NCBI GenBank assembly: GCA_015057315.1
Contig: SVER01000023.1
Span: forward strand, 1 to 54,454
Length of the DNA: 54,454 nucleotides
Direction of reading: 5' to 3'
DNA from: Pseudobutyrivibrio ruminis
Lineage (GTDB): Bacteria > Bacillota > Clostridia > Lachnospirales > Lachnospiraceae
The notes under the pieces are model-generated. The model searched no databases. It was not told where the DNA came from and worked only from the letters and a program-made list of their open reading frames with translations. Positions 33,348 through 40,644 of this stretch are shown here, in pieces. Position numbers and translations under genes: made by a program. How positions within the stretch are numbered: the first letter of the stretch is position 1; every line of letters starts with the position of its first letter.

Positions 33348-34163
33348 TTATGCCTCAAACATCTTGTTTACAAGGCTTTGTTCACTATCCATTTGTTTTT
33401 TCAAAGCCATGTTCTGTGCCTGATTTATAATGCGACTATTCTTCATTCTTGTAACGGAATCAGCAAAGTCCGCATCCTCCTTGCGAGACTGGGCTGCTGT
33501 AAGGTTTTCAGCTGTATTATTGTTTACACTATAGGCAGCTGATAGACCATTAGTTTCAGCACCGATTTGACTTCGCATAGATGACAACTTTGAATAAGTG
33601 CTATCTAATGCATCGGTAGAAATATTGTCAGGATTTCCTGAAATATCAAAGTTCTCTAATCCTGCCATAGCTGACTTAGCATCAGCTTCTGTTATAGTAG
33701 CGCTGGCTGTACCTGTATAAATATTTATATCACCAGTACTTCCGTCTAAAAGATTTTTTTCATTGTACTGAGCCTGATTGATTGTCTGATTGATAGTGGC
33801 AACAGATTGCTTATTAGCCTCCTGCAAAATAGCTCTATCACTATCAGAATAAAGCCCATTCATTGCTCTTACTGCGTTTTGCTCTATATCTCCAAGTGAA
33901 TCTGAGATGTTAGAAAGAGCACCATCTGCTATGTTAGTAGCATCTATTCCATAAGAAATATTCTTGCTACCCTGATTTAGACTGTTAACTTCTTTTTCAA
34001 TCTGCTTAGAAATTGCAAGAGCTACTGCATCATCAGCTGCTCCATTAACTTTCTTTCCTGTAGAAAGCTCCTTAGCACTTTTCTTTTGCTGCTCCTCTGT
34101 AGCTTTCATGTGATTAACGCTGTTCTGATACTGTGATGTATTTACGTTAGATTGAATCCTCAT
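33348..34163 (-). CDS. Short flagellin-like protein
   Basis: 271 residues with flagellin D0/D1 coiled-coil ends and only a small central part. The N-terminal helix (KSAKELSTGKKVNGAADDAVALAIS) replaces the usual LSSGxRINxAxDDAAGLxIS wording and is clearly divergent. The C-terminal helix has SRIINQAQNMALKKQMDSEQ. It could be a minor filament, junction or hook-associated flagellin. The ATG at 34163 follows GAGGTG. Unlike the two large flagellins it appears to use a sigma-A promoter (34220-34248) and lacks the CsrA-type leader. It stands alone, downstream of the DltD-like gene. Confidence 0.85.
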   Translation of the reverse strand: MRIQSNVNTSQYQNSVNHMKATEEQQKKSAKELSTGKKVNGAADDAVALAISKQIEKEVNSLNQGSKNISYGIDATNIADGALSNISDSLGDIEQNAVRAMNGLYSDSDRAILQEANKQSVATINQTINQAQYNEKNLLDGSTGDINIYTGTASATITEADAKSAMAGLENFDISGNPDNISTDALDSTYSKLSSMRSQIGAETNGLSAAYSVNNNTAENLTAAQSRKEDADFADSVTRMKNSRIINQAQNMALKKQMDSEQSLVNKMFEA

Positions 34164-34219
34164 AACACTCACCTCAATCTTTCGTTATAAATAATTCTTA
34201 TTTGTCAATTCTTAACAGA

Positions 34220-34248
34220 ATTATAACACCGCAGTAGTTAATTGTCAT
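34220..34248 (-). promoter_or_regulatory. Sigma-A-type promoter of the flagellin-like gene
   Basis: ATGACA (complement of 34243-34248), 17-bp spacer ending TGT, TATAAT (complement of 34220-34225). No sigma-28 element is seen upstream of this gene. Confidence 0.7.
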
Positions 34249-34263
34249 GTGAAAATTTTGTTA

Positions 34264-35322
34264 CTAATCCTCAGTGTCCCCATGGACGTTACCAAACTTT
34301 TCAAGGTTGTCAGTTTGCCTTTTGATTTCGGCATTATAACGTTTTTCTACAGAATCCCAGTATTTTGTAAGCTTTTCGTCCCCTCTTCTATCAGGAACAT
34401 TCATATCCTTAGAAAGAATCTCTCCAAAATATTTTGAAAGCTTTTCAGCTCCAGCTAGGTTAAGATGCAATCCACCATCATAGGTGTCCTTGCTCCAATC
34501 TAAGCCTATTTCATCCTGAGCTTCAAGGAAATTAATATAGGTAAGATTATTCTCATCAGCATAATCTACAATCTGCTTATCCCACTCATCATACCAATAA
34601 GGATAAAGTGTTGGTGCCTTTACAAGCACAAGCTTTACGTCATTATCCTTACAAAGCTTTGTAAGCTTATCTAAATAATAGTAAGCATTTTCTCCAAACT
34701 GATAATCAGCAAGTGGCCTGCCGTCTGGCACATCGGTAGCTTCCTTTACATCCACTCGCATGTAGTAGCCATTGAAGGAAACCTTGTCGCGATGAAACAG
34801 ATATTTAAAATCATCTGAATTCAAATCGCTCCATCTGCTATGGTATCTTAATATAGGAAATAAATACTCAATAAAATGCTCATCCTCAGTCATAGATGCA
34901 TTAATGGAACCTACCTTACTTTTAGACCATTTCATGCCATCGATTGTCATTCGATTGTAAGCCTCGTTCTGTGGCTCGTTGTATTTCATTGATAGCACGT
35001 TGAAAACTATCATGTCAGGATGCTCTCTTTTGATGGTCTCCTCTGCCAGATAATAAGACTGCCAGATAAGCTGTTGAGCGCTGCCACGTATATACGAATT
35101 GATGCCATAATTTTCCCACAAGTAAACAGGTGATATGTTTTCATATAGCTCGCAGTCGCCGATGAAAACCACATCATGGTCTGTTGGGTCGTCGTAGTAT
35201 TCACCTATCATTGCACCTTCTAGGATGCCTGACATGTATTTAGGCTCTAGGAGTTTGGTGGTGAAGAATAGGCCTGTTAGGGTTATGGCTAGTATTAATA
35301 TAATTGAAATAAATTTTTTCAT
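34264..35322 (-). CDS. DltD-like SGNH-fold membrane-anchored protein
   Basis: 352 residues: one N-terminal membrane helix (KKFISIILILAITLTGLFF) then an extracellular domain with SGNH-like blocks. Block I reads VVFIGDCELYE, with Cys57 where GDS-family enzymes have Ser; the last block is YDGGLHLNLAGAEKL with Asp282 and His286. This matches the DltD/AlgX-like partners of MBOAT acyltransferases that complete transfer of an acyl or aminoacyl group to a surface polymer. The ATG at 35322 follows GAGGG supplied by repeat copy 6; longer in-frame starts would read through the repeat. Last gene of the Dlt-like set. Confidence 0.78.
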   Translation of the reverse strand: MKKFISIILILAITLTGLFFTTKLLEPKYMSGILEGAMIGEYYDDPTDHDVVFIGDCELYENISPVYLWENYGINSYIRGSAQQLIWQSYYLAEETIKREHPDMIVFNVLSMKYNEPQNEAYNRMTIDGMKWSKSKVGSINASMTEDEHFIEYLFPILRYHSRWSDLNSDDFKYLFHRDKVSFNGYYMRVDVKEATDVPDGRPLADYQFGENAYYYLDKLTKLCKDNDVKLVLVKAPTLYPYWYDEWDKQIVDYADENNLTYINFLEAQDEIGLDWSKDTYDGGLHLNLAGAEKLSKYFGEILSKDMNVPDRRGDEKLTKYWDSVEKRYNAEIKRQTDNLEKFGNVHGDTED

Positions 35323-35327
35323 GTATG

Positions 35328-35373
35328 CCCTCATCCGCCCCTGCGGGGCACCTTCTCCCATAGGGAGAAGGCT
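35328..35373 (-). repeat. Two-hairpin intergenic repeat, copy 6 (Shine-Dalgarno of the DltD-like gene)
   Basis: Hairpin 1 GCCCC/GGGGC, hairpin 2 CTTCTCCC/GGGAGAAG. It spans almost exactly from 8 nt after the MBOAT stop codon to the Shine-Dalgarno GAGGG, 5 nt before the DltD-like ATG. Confidence 0.85.
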
Positions 35374-35381
35374 TCATTTTT

Positions 35382-36974
35382 TTAAAATTGGTTGTAAATG
35401 AACTGGCTGGCCGAATATCCGATGCCGTAGGCGCCGAAGATTAGGGTGGCCATAAACAGGCCGTACCAGATAATGAAGCGTACTGGGGCGGCGCAGGTTG
35501 CGATTTTGCCACGGACGCTTCCACTTCGGCCTATTAAGCTTACTGTGATAAGAATAAGCATTCCTACAAATACAACAGCATAATCAAAGCCTGTGATGCC
35601 CATTCCTGTGAAGGCTGCTGGTGTAAGCTGAGCTAAGCTTGAATCTGCAAAGATGCTTCCAAACATTTTGAAGGTAAGTGGTACATCTCTGTAGCAGTCA
35701 AACATACGAAGTGATGACATGATTAGAACTGTTCTAATTACCTGGAACAATCTCCAGCCGAAGGTGCCATCTACGTGAACCTTGCTGTGGAACCATCTGT
35801 AGAATGGCTCTAGCTCCTGGGAAATCATGATAACAACAAAGTTGCCAAGTCCCCATACGATAAAGTTCCAGCTGGCTCCATGCCAGATACCTGTGGTAAA
35901 CCACACAATAAAGCTTGAAAGATATACTGGCACACGCTTGCCAAGATTGTTTCCAAGGCGTGCTCTACTCTTTTTAGAAAGCTTCATCATAAACTGGCTG
36001 GCAGAAATTGGATAGAAAATATAATCTGTAAACCAGGTTCCCATGGTGATGTGCCATCTATTCCAGTATTCCTTGATGTTCTTTGAAAAATACGGGCGAA
36101 TAAAGTTCTCTGTAACCTTGATCCCCATAGTCTCTGCCACACCGATAGTAATATCTATACCACCTGTGAAATCTGCATAAAGCTCTAAGGCATAGAACAT
36201 TGCGCCTGCAAAGGCGTAGAAACCATTATAGGTATCTGGATCTGCAATGATAGCCTGAACAGCCACAAGTATTCTATCTGCAATCACAAGCTTCTTGAAG
36301 AATCCCCACAGGATTCGCTCCAAGCCAAAGCTAACTGTCTTCCAATCGAATTTGTGCTCCTCATAAAGAGTCTGGCTCAAATCAGCATAGCGACTGATAG
36401 GGCCCTGTACAAGCTGTGGGAAGAATGAAACAAAAAGTGCAAACTTAAAAAGATTATCCTGTGCCTTAAACTTGCCATTGAATACATCGATAAGATATCC
36501 CATAGACTGGAAAGTATAGAAGGAAATACCCATTGGGATAATCAAATCCACGAAGGAGATTCCATCTGGCCTTCCAAAGCTTGCCATAATGCCGTTGATA
36601 TTTGCGATAGTAAAATTAGTGTATTTTGTAACCGCAAGAATACCTAAATTCAAAAGAAGGCAGGCAAGGAAAATCTTCTTTTCAGCTGCATGCTCCTTAG
36701 CCTTAAGAGCTTTTCTTTCTTCCTTTTCATATTCCTTTTTATGCTCTTTAAACCATGCATCAAAGCTTTCCTTTTTATCGGAAATCTTTTTAGCGGCAAA
36801 AAAAGTAGTCACTGTAGTGACCATAATAAAAATCAAATATCTTGGGTCACACATAAAATAAAATGCGTAACTTGCAAGAAGCAGGAAGGACCACTGGGCC
36901 CTTCCTGGCAACAAATAATACATTATAAATACTACTAATAAAAATAATAAAAATTCGTAGCTTGTAAATAACAT
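35382..36974 (-). CDS. MBOAT family O-acyltransferase (DltB/AlgI type)
   Basis: Polytopic membrane enzyme of 530 residues. In DltB it takes the aminoacyl group from the carrier protein inside the cell and delivers it across the membrane. The conserved motifs are KEYWNRWHITMGTWFTDYIF (His308) and TGIWHGASWNFIVWG with the invariant catalytic His365. A charged, Lys/Glu-rich cytosolic loop (about 62-100) is longer than usual. The ATG is 4 nt after the carrier-protein stop codon, as in classical dlt operons. The donor group here need not be D-alanine (see the adenylating enzyme at 40645). Confidence 0.92.
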   Translation of the reverse strand: MLFTSYEFLLFLLVVFIMYYLLPGRAQWSFLLLASYAFYFMCDPRYLIFIMVTTVTTFFAAKKISDKKESFDAWFKEHKKEYEKEERKALKAKEHAAEKKIFLACLLLNLGILAVTKYTNFTIANINGIMASFGRPDGISFVDLIIPMGISFYTFQSMGYLIDVFNGKFKAQDNLFKFALFVSFFPQLVQGPISRYADLSQTLYEEHKFDWKTVSFGLERILWGFFKKLVIADRILVAVQAIIADPDTYNGFYAFAGAMFYALELYADFTGGIDITIGVAETMGIKVTENFIRPYFSKNIKEYWNRWHITMGTWFTDYIFYPISASQFMMKLSKKSRARLGNNLGKRVPVYLSSFIVWFTTGIWHGASWNFIVWGLGNFVVIMISQELEPFYRWFHSKVHVDGTFGWRLFQVIRTVLIMSSLRMFDCYRDVPLTFKMFGSIFADSSLAQLTPAAFTGMGITGFDYAVVFVGMLILITVSLIGRSGSVRGKIATCAAPVRFIIWYGLFMATLIFGAYGIGYSASQFIYNQF

Positions 36975-36978
36975 CTAA

Positions 36979-37212
36979 TTAGTCCTCATCATCTAATTTA
37001 GCTTTAATCAAAGCATAGATTGTCTCTGCTGATGCAAAATTCTCAGGTGTAAGCTCTGCTGCACCGATTGTAACATCAAACTCCTCATTAATCTCTGAAA
37101 TCAGTGACACAATATCAAATGAATCAAGTATTCCTCCTGTCACTAAATCCTTTGCAGTTGTAAAATCTACCTCTGGGTGTAAATCTCCTAAAATAGTAAG
37201 TAATTCTTCCAT
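36979..37212 (-). CDS. Acyl/aminoacyl carrier protein (DltC-like)
   Basis: 77 residues. The phosphopantetheine attachment serine is Ser31 in GGILDSFDIVSLISEI, with the DSF wording of D-alanyl carrier proteins. It should be loaded by the adenylating enzyme at 40645 and hand the residue to the MBOAT protein encoded 4 nt downstream. A strong Shine-Dalgarno (AGGAGG) precedes the ATG. In known dlt operons the carrier gene lies close to the adenylating enzyme and MBOAT; here it is separated from its activating enzyme by a five-gene cassette. Confidence 0.93.
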   Translation of the reverse strand: MEELLTILGDLHPEVDFTTAKDLVTGGILDSFDIVSLISEINEEFDVTIGAAELTPENFASAETIYALIKAKLDDED

Positions 37213-37236
37213 GTTATTCCTCCTAAAATTTTTAAT

Positions 37237-37584
37237 CTATTCCATTTTCAAGTCATCGCTCGAATCTTTGATTTGTTTTCCCAATTCGTTTATTTTTCTA
37301 TCAAACCCCTCCATATCCTTCGCATACTTTCTCTTCATCTCGCTCATAGAATCTTCTATTTCCATAATCATTTTGTTAGCCATATTTCTTCTATCGTAAT
37401 AAATTTCGAGTAACTCTGGATCATCAATAAATTCTTCACTAACAAAAGACATATGGTGTCTAGAATCATCTATCATATCTAGCACACTATTATTAAGCTT
37501 TATAGCTTCGTTATAATCGTCCTGTCTTTGTTCCTGTTCTTTCCGTATATTCCTAATTGCGTCTTCTAGTTCCTTTGTACCCAT
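37237..37584 (-). CDS. Small coiled-coil protein, possible LXG/T7SS accessory
   Basis: 115 residues, almost entirely charged helix (KELEDAIRNIRKEQEQRQDD; MIMEIEDSMSEMKRKYAKDM), no signal peptide or cysteine. Size and helical-hairpin character resemble the YwqH/DUF5082 or DUF3958-type proteins found next to LXG effectors of type VII secretion systems. I cannot confirm the family by sequence alone. It has a good ribosome-binding site (AAGGAG), lies 19 nt after the next small gene, and is the last member of the AT-rich cassette before the carrier-protein gene. Confidence 0.65.
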   Translation of the reverse strand: MGTKELEDAIRNIRKEQEQRQDDYNEAIKLNNSVLDMIDDSRHHMSFVSEEFIDDPELLEIYYDRRNMANKMIMEIEDSMSEMKRKYAKDMEGFDRKINELGKQIKDSSDDLKME

Positions 37585-37603
37585 ATTTCTCCTTAACTAT
37601 ATC

Positions 37604-37873
37604 TTATCCATCTATCCTAGCAGCAATAGCCTTATCAATATCCTGAAATGCGATACCTAAATTTTTAATATTATTTTCCTCTAAAGTCATATTTTCGCCC
37701 AATTTATCTATTAATTTCTGAGACTTTTCAAAAGCACTTTGCAATTTTTTATTACAAGTCACTGTTGATTTTTCGTCCTTTGAATATTCGCTCTGAGCGC
37801 AAAGGTATTTCGAGCTATTTTTTATAGCTTTTGAGTTATTACCAACAGTTGTACTATTAACTTTTACATTCAT
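37604..37873 (-). CDS. Small helical protein, possible WXG100-like/TIGR04197-type T7SS protein
   Basis: 89 residues, helical, with central KKLQSAFEKSQKLIDKLGEN and a C-terminal helix ending QDIDKAIAARIDG. The N-terminus (VKVNSTTVGNNSKAI) and size resemble the SACOL2603/TIGR04197 and YwqI/DUF5344 families of small type VII substrates. No WxG motif is present. Such proteins often heterodimerise with a partner like the 115-residue protein encoded next. GGGAT lies before the ATG, and AT-rich codon use is shared with the cassette. Confidence 0.62.
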   Translation of the reverse strand: MNVKVNSTTVGNNSKAIKNSSKYLCAQSEYSKDEKSTVTCNKKLQSAFEKSQKLIDKLGENMTLEENNIKNLGIAFQDIDKAIAARIDG

Positions 37874-37890
37874 ATCCCTTTATTTTCCCT

Positions 37891-38463
37891 CTATAATTTT
37901 ATGTCTCCATCATTTATATGCTGTATTCCAGTACCACACAATGGACATTTTTCAGTTGCTTCTGTCGATTCAAGTATCGGTGCAATTACCAATAGATCTT
38001 CCAATAATCTACTGTCATAATATATGCCGAGATTACTATCCAAGCTTATAGAAGTCTGATTATCTGTTACATCGTAACAAGATTTATTAATAATAAACGA
38101 TTCGTGATAGCCCTGGATATTATCACCATACACTACACTAAGCTCACAGTTATCTATATTATTTTCATTAGTTGATACTGTCATCATTATTCCCCAACCG
38201 TTTATTTCAAAAGTAACATATTCTTCATTTATTCCAACAAAAGTACCCCTATAGTCTATATAGTCTTTTATATTGAAACTTGTCTTATCATCGTTATAAT
38301 ACTTTTCAGCCTCAGCATCTTTTTCTACCTCAACTGTATTTCCCTCGCCAGTTTCCTGTGCAAATGTTTCCTTTGTTTGATTCTGCTCACCACAGCCCAA
38401 TAAACTCAAACACAATAATATTGATAATAGTATACTTATGCTACGTAAATTCATTTTTTTCAT
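37891..38463 (-). CDS. Lipoprotein of the LXG-like cassette, candidate immunity protein
   Basis: 190 residues with a lipoprotein signal (SILLCLSLLGCGEQN, lipid Cys about 24). The acidic linker (EVEKDAEAEKYYNDD) precedes a beta-rich domain (EEYVTFEINGWGIMMTV) and a C-terminal CPLCGTGIQHIND, like a half zinc ribbon. No family recognised. Its place directly after the large LXG-like gene fits a surface immunity factor or a secretion helper, by context only. An exposed Cys-x-x-Cys on a lipoprotein of an anaerobe is unusual. Confidence 0.6.
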   Translation of the reverse strand: MKKMNLRSISILLSILLCLSLLGCGEQNQTKETFAQETGEGNTVEVEKDAEAEKYYNDDKTSFNIKDYIDYRGTFVGINEEYVTFEINGWGIMMTVSTNENNIDNCELSVVYGDNIQGYHESFIINKSCYDVTDNQTSISLDSNLGIYYDSRLLEDLLVIAPILESTEATEKCPLCGTGIQHINDGDIKL

Positions 38464-38477
38464 ATTTCAACCACCTT

Positions 38478-40178
38478 TTATCTATTTAATGCCATATCTA
38501 AAACCGTAGAAACATATGGATCACATTCTGAAGGAGTTGGTAATAAATCCGTTGCGTCATAAACCATTGTAGGATTAAATCCATATTGATCTAATTTATT
38601 TAGCGTACTTATATTTGCTTTATCATCTGGATAAACTACAGGTTGGTACATCAGAGTACCATATTTATCATAATAAAGATGGCCACAAACACTATTTTCT
38701 CTATGTCGTTCTGAAAAAGAAGTAACAATGGTATAGTTTTTATCTTTATCAGCTTTTTTCCCTTTCAATTGCTCATACATTCCTTTTGCATATTCTGAAG
38801 CAAATGTTTTTCCACACCCGTCACTACTACTATATGAATCCGTTGTTGCTATACCTTTAGAATTATACGGCAAATTACTAAAATATTGATTTTTTTGAAA
38901 ATTACTAACGTTAATTACAACTCTACGACACTCACCATTCTTTCCGCTTTTTTTAAATTCCAAATCAACAGTTGTACTATCTAAGTTTTCAGAAATAAAC
39001 GAATTAACCATAGGCAACAAACCCAAAGCTCCTGCTTTTCCCACATTCTTATTTCGATATGTATTAGTTTGACCCGCTTTATTTGTATACCTATACGAAT
39101 AGTATTTATCCTGTAGGTTAACTACAGTACCATTTTTATCGTATGTTGTTAATACCTCATTTTTATCTGGTAAAGAAATTTCAGAAACGTGTTTAATTAT
39201 AGAAAGATCACCTGTTAAATTACAATCAAAACCTCTTTTCGACCCTACGTTTTCCCAAACCATATCATATGACTGGTGTAAATAATCCGGAACAAATATG
39301 ACATATACTTTACCACCATAAAAAATTGCTTTTTTATCGCTTGAAACAAATGTCTTATTATTTCCTTTTGTACGTCTAAGATTAATCATATCACTAGCTG
39401 ACAAATATACTTTCTGTTGCTCTAAGTATGATATTTCCTTATCTGTATACCCATATGCTTTCAACAAAGCTCTACTACCTTGCTTAGTAGCTATTTCAGA
39501 ACTTAGCTTTTTATTAAACAAATCATTTAATTTTACTAACCAGGCTGGTGCTTCATCTATCACATAGCCTTTTCCATCATACTTTTTCTGAAGATTCAAT
39601 AAACCTGAATAAGCAAGTTGCCTATATTCATTACCATTAACAAACAGTCCACTTGTATCAGATTCGAAATCAAAAAACTCATCATTTAATTCTTTGTATT
39701 TTTTGTATGCCCTTTTATGCGAAAGCGCCCACAAACTATACCAACCTATTACAAGACTATAATCACAATAAGGGTTATTCTGTTGTAATCCCATATAGTA
39801 GTCGACAGAATTCAAACATTCTACCATTTTATCATACTCATGTTTACCCTCAGAATAAATAACATTACCATTGTAAACATTATGCTTAAGGCAGGAACCA
39901 GCTGATGACACTAATTTTTGCACATCAACTAAATCTAATGAATCAGCTTCCATACAAGCTGCCGTCACAGCAGCATATAACGAGATATGATCTTTAATTG
40001 AATTCCAAGCTACAGACTTCAAATCAGATCCCACAAAATCGGCCAATACTTCGTCAAGAGTAACTATATCCTCATCATTTTTTATTAAAATAGATTTAAT
40101 TTTTGAACATTCCTTTTTTAACTTACCAACATCTAGATAATCTTCCGTTGACATTTTTATTGCAAAACCTTCTGCCAT
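38478..40178 (-). CDS. LXG-like putative type VII secreted effector
   Basis: 566 residues, not identified by family with certainty. There is no Sec signal peptide. The N-terminal 110 residues are helical and carry the LXG-type arrangement: a start with DYLDVGKLKKECSKIKSIL, then LADFVGSDLKSVAWNSIKDH with the L...G...A...IK pattern, then a long helix. The middle (about 150-330) is mixed helical. The C-terminal 150 residues (DSYSSSDGCGKTFASEYAKG; SERHRENSVCGHLYYDKYG) hold His and Cys residues and could be a toxin domain, but no known fold was recognised. Small helical proteins and a lipoprotein follow it, as in LXG loci. No EssC/YukAB machinery is in view. Clearly AT-richer than its neighbours. 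Confidence 0.55.
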   Translation of the reverse strand: MAEGFAIKMSTEDYLDVGKLKKECSKIKSILIKNDEDIVTLDEVLADFVGSDLKSVAWNSIKDHISLYAAVTAACMEADSLDLVDVQKLVSSAGSCLKHNVYNGNVIYSEGKHEYDKMVECLNSVDYYMGLQQNNPYCDYSLVIGWYSLWALSHKRAYKKYKELNDEFFDFESDTSGLFVNGNEYRQLAYSGLLNLQKKYDGKGYVIDEAPAWLVKLNDLFNKKLSSEIATKQGSRALLKAYGYTDKEISYLEQQKVYLSASDMINLRRTKGNNKTFVSSDKKAIFYGGKVYVIFVPDYLHQSYDMVWENVGSKRGFDCNLTGDLSIIKHVSEISLPDKNEVLTTYDKNGTVVNLQDKYYSYRYTNKAGQTNTYRNKNVGKAGALGLLPMVNSFISENLDSTTVDLEFKKSGKNGECRRVVINVSNFQKNQYFSNLPYNSKGIATTDSYSSSDGCGKTFASEYAKGMYEQLKGKKADKDKNYTIVTSFSERHRENSVCGHLYYDKYGTLMYQPVVYPDDKANISTLNKLDQYGFNPTMVYDATDLLPTPSECDPYVSTVLDMALNR

Positions 40179-40201
40179 TTTTCCTCCTAAATATGAACAT
40201 A

Positions 40202-40594
40202 TTAATTTCTAACGAAATCTTTATATTTAAAATGTTTTATTAGCGATGGAATATCTATTGCCCATAGAGATAAAATAAAAATAATAATATCCAAAATGAG
40301 AAATAATATGCCTTTGCTATCACTCGAGTATTTATAATACCCAAGAGTTAGAAAAACCATAATAGGTATAAAAGGAATCGAAAATAAAATATTTAAAGGG
40401 TTCCAGGATATTTCAGCTGGGTTGTAATCACTATATACTATTATTGTTTTTCCCAATTTATTACATATATATTTTTCAGATCCTTTGTATTTTTTCTTTC
40501 TAGGACCTTTTTTTTGAGGCATTTTTTTCCAGTTAGCCCCTTCTTTAGCCATTGAGATTATTTTGTCTGCTTGATTTAATCCTTGAATTGACAC
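40202..40594 (-). CDS. Small membrane protein heading the LXG-like cassette
   Basis: 130 residues starting with GTG at 40594, preceded by AAAGGAG at 8 nt. A basic N-terminal half (KKMPQKKGPRKKKYKGSEKY) is followed by two hydrophobic segments (ILFSIPFIPIMVFLTLGYY; GILFLILDIIIFILSLWAI). No family recognised. Position before the effector and two membrane helices fit an immunity or export-accessory protein. It shares the low GC of the cassette. The adenylating-enzyme gene ends 51 nt upstream. Confidence 0.6.
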   Translation of the reverse strand: MSIQGLNQADKIISMAKEGANWKKMPQKKGPRKKKYKGSEKYICNKLGKTIIVYSDYNPAEISWNPLNILFSIPFIPIMVFLTLGYYKYSSDSKGILFLILDIIIFILSLWAIDIPSLIKHFKYKDFVRN

Positions 40595-40644
40595 TGTTTT
40601 TTCTCCTTTGTTTCATACTTCATAGCCAATTCCAACATAAATCC

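Noticed and set aside
34184..34215. TTGACA near 34201 as the flagellin-like promoter
   Set aside because: The distance to the nearest TATAAC is about 13 bp, too short; the ATGACA/TATAAT pair at 34220-34248 is better.
38478..40178. Naming a specific toxin activity for the LXG-like protein
   Set aside because: No known nuclease, NADase or lipase motif could be recognised in the C-terminal part; only the N-terminal pattern supports the LXG comparison.
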